Below, piece after piece: positions 24,967 to 30,572 of a stretch of 30,572 nucleotides of DNA. The stretch comes from Bacillota bacterium (lineage in GTDB: Bacteria; Bacillota; Clostridia; Acetivibrionales; DSM-1351): positions 1 to 30,572 of the forward strand of contig JAEXOY010000038.1 in assembly GCA_023439045.1 (NCBI GenBank), written 5' to 3'. Numbering within the stretch: position 1 is the first letter of the stretch; every line of letters begins with the position of its first letter. A program made the translations under genes and the position numbers. Under the pieces are notes generated by a model. The model worked only from the letters and a program-made list of their open reading frames with translations. It ran no database searches and was not told where the DNA came from.

Positions 24967-25443
24967 ATGTCGGCAAAAGAAGTAGTATTGACCTATGAAG
25001 GCTTAAAGAAATTAGAAGAGGAGCTTGAATTCTTAAGGGGCTCAAAACGAAAGGAAGTAGCTGAACGTATTAAGCAAGCTCTATCTTTCGGAGATATTTC
25101 TGAGAACTCTGAATATGATGAAGCCAAAAATGAACAGGCGCAGGTTGAAGGCAGAATAATACAACTTGAATTGATGCTAAAGAATGCAAAACTTATTGAT
25201 GAAGACGAAGTAAAAACAGATGTAGTAAGCTTGGGTTCAAAGGTAAAATTATTTGATATGGAATTTGATGAAGAGATAGTATATCATATCGTTGGTTCTA
25301 CTGAAGCTAATCCCATGAAATCCAAGATTTCAAATGAGTCTCCTGTAGGAGCTGCACTAATAGGACATAAGAAAAACGATGTTATTGAGGTAATGGTTCC
25401 TGATGGTACAATAAAATTTAAAATTTTAGATATTTCAAAGTAG
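24967..25443 (+). CDS. greA: transcription elongation factor GreA
   Basis: A 158-residue factor that enters the RNA polymerase secondary channel and stimulates cleavage of backtracked RNA. The N-terminal coiled coil carries the acidic tip GDISENSEYDEAK (Asp43 and Glu46), and the C-terminal FKBP-like domain includes ISNESPVGAALIGHKKND. Length is standard. The ATG has AAAGGAGAGG upstream. Confidence 0.96.
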   Translation: MSAKEVVLTYEGLKKLEEELEFLRGSKRKEVAERIKQALSFGDISENSEYDEAKNEQAQVEGRIIQLELMLKNAKLIDEDEVKTDVVSLGSKVKLFDMEFDEEIVYHIVGSTEANPMKSKISNESPVGAALIGHKKNDVIEVMVPDGTIKFKILDISK

Positions 25444-25495
25444 AAGCTTTTTAATGTATTGCCACTTAAACTATGTATAATATATAATTGTAATG

Positions 25496-25526
25496 ACAGT
25501 TTACATGAAAATGTAAACTGTTTTTT
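25496..25526 (+). terminator. intrinsic terminator after greA
   Basis: ACAGTTTACAT (25496-25506), a GAAA tetraloop, then ATGTAAACTGT (25511-25521) form a perfect 11-bp stem followed by five T residues. Confidence 0.92.
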
Positions 25527-25606
25527 ATAACGAGTTAAAAGGTTTCATTACTTTTACTTATAATAAATTTTAAAGTATGCTAGTTATACAAACAGGAGGA
25601 ATTGTA

Positions 25607-27106
25607 ATGTCTGAAGAAACACAATCAAACCACGTAGATCAAGAGCAAGATTTAAGCGAAATATTAAGAGTTAGACGAGCAAAGTTAAGGGAACTTCAAG
25701 AAAATAACATGGACCCTTTTAAAATAGTTAAATTTGAGGTAGATAATTGTGCCAAAAATATAGTTGAGAATTTTGAAAGTCTTGAGGGCAAGGAAGCCAA
25801 AATCGCTGGCAGACTTATGTCTAAAAGGGGTATGGGCAAGGCAGGTTTCTGTGATTTGCAGGATAGAGATGGAAAAATTCAGCTTTATGTTAGAAAAGAT
25901 GATATTGGAGAAGAAAGCTACAATTACTTCAAGAAATTTGACATAGGAGATATTGTTGGAGTTACAGGTGAAATATTCAGAACACATAAGGGCGAGATAT
26001 CTATAAAGGTTAAAGAGATAACTTTATTATCTAAGTCATTACAGCCATTGCCAGAAAAGTGGCATGGACTAAAGGATACTGACCTAAGATATAGACAACG
26101 TTATGTAGATTTAATTGTTAATCCTGAGGTAAGAAACACTTTTATTCTCAGAAGTAAAATAATTAAGTCAATCAGAAAGTTCTTAGATGACAGAGGTTTC
26201 TTAGAAGTAGATACCCCATTGTTAAACACAATACCAGGCGGAGCGAATGCAAGACCTTTTATTACTCATCATAATACTTTGGATATAGACCTTTACCTTA
26301 GAATAGCACCAGAGTTATACCTTAAGAGACTCATTGTTGGAGGTATGGAGAAAGTATATGAAATGGGAAGAATGTTCAGAAACGAAGGTATGTCTGTAAA
26401 GCATAACCCTGAGTTTACACTCATGGAGGTATATGAAGCGTACAATGACTATAAGGGTATGATGGAACTTACCGAAAACCTTATTTCTACAGTTGCTCAA
26501 GAAACACTGGGCACTACCAAGATTGTATATCAGGGCCAGGAAGTGGATCTTACTCCACCATGGAACAGACTTTCAATGATTGATGCTGTAAAGAAATATG
26601 CAGGTGTTGACTTCAACGAAATAAAGACTGACGAAGAAGCAATGGCCGCAGCTAGGGCCAAGAATGTTCACATTAAGGGCTCAATGACCAAAGGGGAAGT
26701 ATTAAATCTTATGTTCGAAGAGTTTGCAGAAGCAAATCTCATTCAGCCAACTTTTATTTATGACTATCCTGTAGAAGTTTCACCACTTACAAAGAGAAAG
26801 CCAGACTGTCCTGAATTAACAGAAAGGTTTGAGCTTTTTATTACAGGAAGAGAAATGGCAAATGCTTATTCAGAGCTCAATGATCCGATAGATCAGAAGG
26901 AACGATTCTTGAATCAAGTCAAGAAGAGAGATTCAGGCGATGAAGAGGCAAATATGATGGATGATGATTATGTAACAGCTCTTGAGTATGGATTACCACC
27001 AACAGGTGGATTAGGTATAGGTGTTGATAGGCTGATTATTTTGCTAACTGATTCAGCATCTATCAGAGATATATTGTTATTCCCTACAATGAAACCAAAG
27101 GACTAA
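25607..27106 (+). CDS. lysS: lysyl-tRNA synthetase, class II
   Basis: A 499-residue class II synthetase charging tRNA-Lys. The N-terminal OB-fold anticodon domain (about 50-150) includes KIAGRLMSKRGMGKAGFCDL. The catalytic core has motif 1 around LRSKIIKSIRKFLDDRGFLE, motif 2 MFRNEGMSVKHNPEFTLMEV and motif 3 GLPPTGGLGIGVDRL. ATG 25607 with ACAGGAGG upstream is chosen; an in-frame ATG ten codons earlier precedes that site. The J-domain-like gene follows after about 40 bases with no terminator, so it is likely co-transcribed. Confidence 0.96.
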   Translation: MSEETQSNHVDQEQDLSEILRVRRAKLRELQENNMDPFKIVKFEVDNCAKNIVENFESLEGKEAKIAGRLMSKRGMGKAGFCDLQDRDGKIQLYVRKDDIGEESYNYFKKFDIGDIVGVTGEIFRTHKGEISIKVKEITLLSKSLQPLPEKWHGLKDTDLRYRQRYVDLIVNPEVRNTFILRSKIIKSIRKFLDDRGFLEVDTPLLNTIPGGANARPFITHHNTLDIDLYLRIAPELYLKRLIVGGMEKVYEMGRMFRNEGMSVKHNPEFTLMEVYEAYNDYKGMMELTENLISTVAQETLGTTKIVYQGQEVDLTPPWNRLSMIDAVKKYAGVDFNEIKTDEEAMAAARAKNVHIKGSMTKGEVLNLMFEEFAEANLIQPTFIYDYPVEVSPLTKRKPDCPELTERFELFITGREMANAYSELNDPIDQKERFLNQVKKRDSGDEEANMMDDDYVTALEYGLPPTGGLGIGVDRLIILLTDSASIRDILLFPTMKPKD

Positions 27107-27145
27107 ACTTTTTGTTCCATTGCCAAAGTGAAAGGAGTGTATAGA

Positions 27146-28066
27146 ATGAGGTATACACCTAAACAGGCGGCAGAAATTTTGGGTATTTCTACGAATGCAA
27201 CCAAGAACGACTTGGAAAAGAGATATGATATAATTCTGAAAAAATATAAGGCCATGAAAAGTGATGGAACCCTTGATGACAAGGCAGAACAAACCTTTAA
27301 AGACCAAACAGACGCCTATAGGATTTTAATGGGTTATGAAGTTAATGATCCAGTTGTACAAAAAAAAGAAACTTCAACTGATAAGGCCTTAGAAAAGGTT
27401 GGACTAGATAGAGGAAAGGTTGGCAATTTCTTTTATTACCATAAATATCATATAATTGCCATTCTATTAGCCGTAATTGCTGTGTTTTTTGTGGCTAAGG
27501 AGATTATTACAAAGGTAGAACCAGATGCACAAATTGGCTTAATGGGTGAAGTATATCAGGATGACTTTGATAAGTTGAAAGATCGTATTACAGAGAAAAT
27601 TCCTGAATTGAAGGAAATACAGTTTGACTCTTCAATGATGTCTGATAACTTTAGTACGGGACAAGATTATGCTTATATCCAAAAAGCACAGATATTACTT
27701 TTAGCTTCTGATATAGACGTTTTCATTCTCAATAAATATGCGTATGATTTTTTTGTTCAAAATGGTGCGTTTATGAATTTAGACGAATATGTACAGAAAT
27801 ACAGTTTAGATGTTTCTAAGAGCGAAGGTCTTAAGGAAAGAGTTGTTGATGAATGGGAAACACCAGAAGACAATTCGCCTAGGAAACCGAAAAGCTATAT
27901 TGATACCGAACCTAAACTGTATGGAATAGATATCTCGGATAACAAGATCTTTCAGGGTATAGAGAATGTAGTTGGACCTGAGAAGATACTGGTTGTTAGG
28001 GCTGTGCCACATAATAAGGAGCTAGCTGATAAACTGGTCGAGGTTTTTGTAAATTATGAGAAGTAA
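27146..28066 (+). CDS. single-pass membrane protein with a degenerate J-domain
   Basis: A 306-residue protein. Residues 1-65 look like a DnaJ-type domain (TPKQAAEILGISTNATKNDL, then helices to DAYRILMGYE), but the HPD tripeptide needed to stimulate Hsp70 is missing. One transmembrane segment (about 102-120, IIAILLAVIAVFFVAKE) separates it from an outside-facing domain of about 180 residues. That domain has a stretch ASDIDVFILNKYAYDFF-x-GAF resembling parts of solute-binding proteins. The function is unknown. ATG 27146 after AAAGGAG is preferred over GTG 27128. It sits directly downstream of lysS. Confidence 0.7.
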   Translation: MRYTPKQAAEILGISTNATKNDLEKRYDIILKKYKAMKSDGTLDDKAEQTFKDQTDAYRILMGYEVNDPVVQKKETSTDKALEKVGLDRGKVGNFFYYHKYHIIAILLAVIAVFFVAKEIITKVEPDAQIGLMGEVYQDDFDKLKDRITEKIPELKEIQFDSSMMSDNFSTGQDYAYIQKAQILLLASDIDVFILNKYAYDFFVQNGAFMNLDEYVQKYSLDVSKSEGLKERVVDEWETPEDNSPRKPKSYIDTEPKLYGIDISDNKIFQGIENVVGPEKILVVRAVPHNKELADKLVEVFVNYEK

Positions 28067-28117
28067 CTTATAAAATGATGTGGTCTAAAAATAGATTAGA
28101 AGTACTGGGGGTAGATT

Positions 28118-28429
28118 ATGGACAGTCTAAATATCTCTTTCAATAATATTGAAGGGAAAGCTACAGTCACTGTATGTGGGGAGATAGATATTCATTCTCA
28201 ACAACAGTTTAAGACAAAGCTTAATGAAATAATTTTTAATCTCAAAGACAACTTATATGTGGACTGTACTGAGCTAAATTATATTGACAGTACTGGTCTT
28301 GGCATCCTTGTTGGAGCTCTGAAAGAAGTAAAAAAAGAAAATAACAATATTTATATCAGTAATTTAAAGGATAATATAAAAAAGTTATTTAATATTACTG
28401 GCCTTGATAAGTTATTTATAATTGAATAA
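28118..28429 (+). CDS. STAS-domain anti-sigma factor antagonist
   Basis: A 103-residue SpoIIAA/RsbV-type protein. In partner switching the unphosphorylated form binds the anti-sigma kinase and frees the sigma factor. The STAS phosphorylation site reads YIDSTGLGILVGALK, with Ser58 at the position of SpoIIAA Ser58. The ATG has CTGGGGG upstream. It opens the sigma cassette, and a terminator-like hairpin separates it from the next gene. Confidence 0.9.
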   Translation: MDSLNISFNNIEGKATVTVCGEIDIHSQQQFKTKLNEIIFNLKDNLYVDCTELNYIDSTGLGILVGALKEVKKENNNIYISNLKDNIKKLFNITGLDKLFIIE

Positions 28430-28446
28430 ATCAATCTAAGACACTG

Positions 28447-28476
28447 GGTACACATAATTGTTGTGTACCTGTTTTT
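28447..28476 (+). terminator. intrinsic terminator after the STAS gene
   Basis: GGTACACA (28447-28454) pairs with TGTGTACC (28462-28469), then TG and five T residues. It would uncouple the antagonist from the downstream genes or attenuate read-through. Confidence 0.75.
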
Positions 28477-28525
28477 AGTATACGTTAGTCTGTATTAATC
28501 CATTAATCTTTATTTGGAGGTTTTT

Positions 28526-28909
28526 ATGAGCCGAATTAATGATAGCGTGGTTTTGGAATTGCCCGCAAAAAGTGAATATGTTAGTACCATAAGGTTAACA
28601 GCATCTAGTGTAGCAAGTAGACTAGGCTTTGATATTGACCAGATTGAGGATATCAAGGTATCAGTAGCTGAGGTATGCAACTTGTTACTGTCAAAGATGA
28701 AGGAAGATTTACTTAGATATAAAATAACCTTTGAACTACATGAGGGTGAATTAGTTGTAGTATTTGAGGGTATTGGTGCCCCACTAAGATGTCTTTGTGA
28801 AAACCTAGGAGAAGAATACGGCCTTTATATAATTAAGGCACTAATGGACACCGTTGAACTGTGCAATGATAAATCTTCTATAGTTATTTCCAAAAAGATT
28901 GGAGTATAG
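28526..28909 (+). CDS. RsbW/SpoIIAB-like protein with degenerate ATP-binding site
   Basis: A protein of about 127 residues with the GHKL anti-sigma fold. ESIAB-style landmarks align: DIKVSVAEVCNLLL (N-box), VVVFEGIGAPL (G1) and EEYGLYIIKALMDTVEL (G2). Against B. subtilis SpoIIAB the general-base Glu is kept. The N-box Asn becomes Leu, the G1 Asp becomes Phe, and the first Gly of the G2 loop becomes Glu, so ATP binding and kinase activity are doubtful. ATG 28526 follows TGGAGG; an in-frame TTG 28514 overlaps that site. It lies three bases before the sigma factor gene, so it may hold the sigma factor without phosphorylating the antagonist. Confidence 0.8.
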   Translation: MSRINDSVVLELPAKSEYVSTIRLTASSVASRLGFDIDQIEDIKVSVAEVCNLLLSKMKEDLLRYKITFELHEGELVVVFEGIGAPLRCLCENLGEEYGLYIIKALMDTVELCNDKSSIVISKKIGV

Positions 28910-28912
28910 CCT

Positions 28913-29674
28913 ATGGACAATATTGAATACTTGAATGATACAAATAATGAGATTTCACAAGAAGAAGCATTATTTTTAAATTATCAGAAGACAAAAGATG
29001 TTGTTTATAGAAATGAAATAGTAGCTAAATATATAGGCCTTGCTGAATTTCTTTCGAGAAAGTTTATTAATAAAGGTGTCGAGTATGAGGACATATATCA
29101 GGTTGCCTGTATAGCACTTATAAAGGCTGCTGATAGGTTTGAAATCCAAAAGGGTGTAAAATTTGTTAGCTTTGCCACACCAACAATTTTAGGAGAAATT
29201 AAGAGGTTTTTTAGAGACAAGAGTTCTACTATTAAAATACCACGAAGATTATATGAAATAAGGCAGACGCTTAATTTAGCGAGAGAAACCCTTTCACAGC
29301 AGTTAAATAGGGCCCCGAAGGTTAGTGAGTTGGCTGATTACATGGGTATTAGTGAAGAAACGGTTCTTGAAGTAATTGAAGCTGGTAGCTCTAATCTGGT
29401 CAGATCATTAGATCAGAATATTTCGCAGGAGAATGAATCAGACCTTCAGGATTTACTGGGATTTGAAGAAAAGAACTATGAGATGATAGAAAATCGTGAC
29501 TTTATTTTCAAAACACTGGAACTATTTAATGAAGCCGAGAAGGATTTTGTTAAGATGAGGTATATTCAAAACCTAACCCAGAAGCAGATAGCAGAAAAGT
29601 TTGGTGTTTCGCAAATGTATGTTTCTAGGTTAGAAAAGAAGATACTTGATAAGTTTAGAAGTAATATTGTCTAG
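28913..29674 (+). CDS. SigB/SigF/SigG-family RNA polymerase sigma factor
   Basis: A 253-residue sigma-70 group 3 factor. Region 2 has YEDIYQVACIALIKAADRFE and SFATPTILGEIKRFFRDK, the SigB/F/G hallmark, region 3 begins after IKIPRRLYE, and region 4 ends in the helix-turn-helix TQKQIAEKFGVSQMYVSRLE. It directs transcription of a stress or developmental regulon. GGAG lies eight bases before ATG 28913. The gene is flanked by two RsbW-like genes and preceded by a STAS antagonist. Which of the SigB, SigF or SigG roles it has cannot be decided here. No spoIIAA-spoIIAB-sigF order is seen, which argues against SigF. Confidence 0.9.
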   Translation: MDNIEYLNDTNNEISQEEALFLNYQKTKDVVYRNEIVAKYIGLAEFLSRKFINKGVEYEDIYQVACIALIKAADRFEIQKGVKFVSFATPTILGEIKRFFRDKSSTIKIPRRLYEIRQTLNLARETLSQQLNRAPKVSELADYMGISEETVLEVIEAGSSNLVRSLDQNISQENESDLQDLLGFEEKNYEMIENRDFIFKTLELFNEAEKDFVKMRYIQNLTQKQIAEKFGVSQMYVSRLEKKILDKFRSNIV

Positions 29675-29701
29675 GCATACAACGTATGTTTAGACAATAT
29701 T
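29663..29701 (+). terminator. long hairpin over the sigma-factor stop codon
   Basis: AATATTGTCTA (29663-29673) pairs with TAGACAATATT (29691-29701), and an inner CATAC/GTATG stem (29676-29680, 29684-29688) extends it across a small internal loop. The following bases are AT-rich but lack a full T-run. It may reduce transcription into the next kinase gene. Confidence 0.45.
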
Positions 29702-29747
29702 ATTTTGGGTACAAATAACCTATAAAACTTATTGGGCGGTGTATGTT

Positions 29748-30167
29748 TTGAAAGCCATAACTTTTCCTATTAATTCAGAGATAAAAAGTGTTTGTCAGGA
29801 CATAGAGTCCATTCTTAAATGCATAAGCAAATTTATGACGCTAAGTGAAGATTGTATTTTTGAATTAAAGGTTATTCTAAATGAACTTGTTACCAATGCC
29901 ATTACTCACGGCTGTGAGTCGAGTAGAAAGGGAGTATTAGTATCTTTTAAACGGATTAATGATAAATATATGTATCTAAGTGTTAGTGATAATGGACCAG
30001 GTTTTAATGTTGAAGGTACTACTTATAAAAATATAGAACAGATAGATTATTTAAATAAGACGTTTTGCGAGCATGGAAGGGGCTTATTTATAGTTGAACA
30101 ATTATGTAAATATGTAAAGTTTAATGCCATGGGAAATAAGATTTCTATTTTAAAGAGCATTAAGTAA
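29748..30167 (+). CDS. anti-sigma factor serine kinase, RsbW/SpoIIAB type, intact
   Basis: A roughly 139-residue GHKL-fold protein with all ATP-binding boxes present: N-box ELKVILNELVTNAITHG, G1 VSDNGPGF and G2 EHGRGLFIVEQL. Proteins like this bind and silence the sigma factor and phosphorylate the STAS antagonist. GTG 29739 lies inside the GGCGGTG Shine-Dalgarno-like sequence, so TTG 29748 six bases later is the better start. It is 73 bases after the sigma gene, behind a hairpin. Confidence 0.85.
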   Translation: MKAITFPINSEIKSVCQDIESILKCISKFMTLSEDCIFELKVILNELVTNAITHGCESSRKGVLVSFKRINDKYMYLSVSDNGPGFNVEGTTYKNIEQIDYLNKTFCEHGRGLFIVEQLCKYVKFNAMGNKISILKSIK

Positions 30168-30279
30168 ATCATAGTAAATAAATAGAGAGAAATATGGAGA
30201 AATCGAGAGAACTTTCTGCAAAAGATATATTTATTTTAAAATATTAAAGGAATATTGAAGTTTTATAGGGTTTCCAACC

Positions 30280-30309
30280 TTGACAGGTTTTTATTTGATA
30301 TGTTAGTAT
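30280..30309 (+). promoter_or_regulatory. upstream rRNA-type promoter P1
   Basis: TTGACA (30280-30285) and TAGTAT (30304-30309) with an 18-base spacer, followed four bases later by TAAGCCGTC (30313-30321). The same nine bases follow P2 at the same distance. The preceding 30168-30279 is AT-rich with no other feature. Confidence 0.7.
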
Positions 30310-30377
30310 TATTAAGCCGTCGCGAGACACACCGTTTTAAACTTAATGTTGTGTTTGAAAAAAGTTTAAAAAAGTGG

Positions 30378-30406
30378 TTGACAAGCAAACGGCAACATGA
30401 TATTAT
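30378..30406 (+). promoter_or_regulatory. downstream rRNA-type promoter P2
   Basis: TTGACA (30378-30383) and TATTAT (30401-30406) with a 17-base spacer, then TAAGCCGTC at 30410-30418. Immediately upstream are A/T tracts (30355-30373), like an UP element. A 10-bp inverted repeat (30335-30344 with 30362-30371) lies between P1 and P2. Confidence 0.8.
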
Positions 30407-30409
30407 AAA

Positions 30410-30572
30410 TAAGCCGTCAGCGACAAGCCAACGGTGAAACGCTTGAAAGCCAGTTAAATCAAGGCTTGAGAGCAAATGGACTTTGAAAAGTAAACAGTGA
30501 CAATAGTGTAAAGGAACTCGAAAAATTCCAAGTGAGAAATCACTTAAAAAATTGAGTAAACTTTTGCGAACT
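30410..30572 (+). promoter_or_regulatory. untranslated leader, probably of a 16S rRNA precursor
   Basis: Non-coding sequence after P2 that runs to the window end. It contains an antitermination-like stretch ACTTTGAAAAGTAAACAGTG (30480-30499), similar to rrn leader sequences of Firmicutes, and small hairpins (GGAA/TTCC at 30513-30529; AAGTGA/TCACTT at 30530-30545). The mature 16S start is not in the window, so the assignment rests on the promoter pair and the leader style. Confidence 0.65.

Noticed and set aside
25459..25488. Promoter-like TTGCCA-18-TATAAT just before the greA terminator
   Set aside because: A transcript from here would meet the terminator hairpin at its very start. The match is likely chance in AT-rich sequence.
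30255..30437. Open frames on both strands over the last 300 bases
   Set aside because: They overlap two consensus promoters and an rRNA-type leader, have no ribosome binding site and show arginine-rich random composition.

Overview
The window looks like chromosome from a low-GC, mesophilic, spore-former-type clostridium. The evidence is AT-rich spacers, strong AGGAGG ribosome binding sites, frequent GTG/TTG starts, a CIRCE-controlled groESL, a SigB/SigF/SigG-type partner-switching cassette, and an agr-type peptide locus. My best guess is Clostridium cluster III (Ruminiclostridium-like). That guess is inference from gene style, not from a database match. Almost the whole window is coding, and I see no insertion sequence, prophage, CRISPR array or tRNA.

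Region by region. (1) Positions 1-2900 hold an LtaS-type polyglycerolphosphate synthase, a shikimate-kinase-like protein with altered substrate residues, and a small winged-helix protein on the minus strand. (2) 3100-5560 is the UvrD/PcrA DNA helicase with a long Ser/Gly/Gln-rich linker. (3) 5650-9250, all minus strand, is the most interesting block. Read in its own direction it runs DUF5317-type membrane protein, AgrC-sensor-like membrane protein without a kinase, AgrB peptidase, a 41-residue AgrD cyclic-lactone pro-peptide, then a membrane GGDEF plus HD-GYP c-di-GMP enzyme. No agrC kinase or agrA regulator is present.

(4) 9420-20045 is a long histidine operon: hisZ-hisG-hisD-hisC-hisB-purC-hisH-hisA-hisF-hisIE, followed by a translationally coupled TPR/HTH protein of unknown role. 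purC sits inside the his genes, which fits the AICAR link between histidine and purine synthesis. Histidinol-phosphate phosphatase is not encoded here. (5) 20146-22211 is groES-groEL with a perfect CIRCE operator and a terminator. (6) 22400-24630 holds a small membrane protein (DUF6106-like) and a guaB whose product closely resembles the Tritrichomonas-type IMP dehydrogenase.

(7) 24779-28066 holds greA, lysS and a membrane protein with a degenerate J-domain. (8) 28118-30167 is a sigma-factor partner-switching cassette: STAS antagonist, an RsbW-like protein that has lost ATP-binding residues, a SigB/F/G-family sigma factor, and an intact RsbW/SpoIIAB-type kinase. (9) From 30280 to the end are two tandem strong promoters followed by an untranslated leader, interpreted as the start of an rRNA operon whose 16S gene lies just past the window.

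The strongest candidates for something new are the agr-type locus paired with a c-di-GMP enzyme and a kinase-less sensor module, and the sigma cassette carrying one degenerate and one intact anti-sigma kinase.
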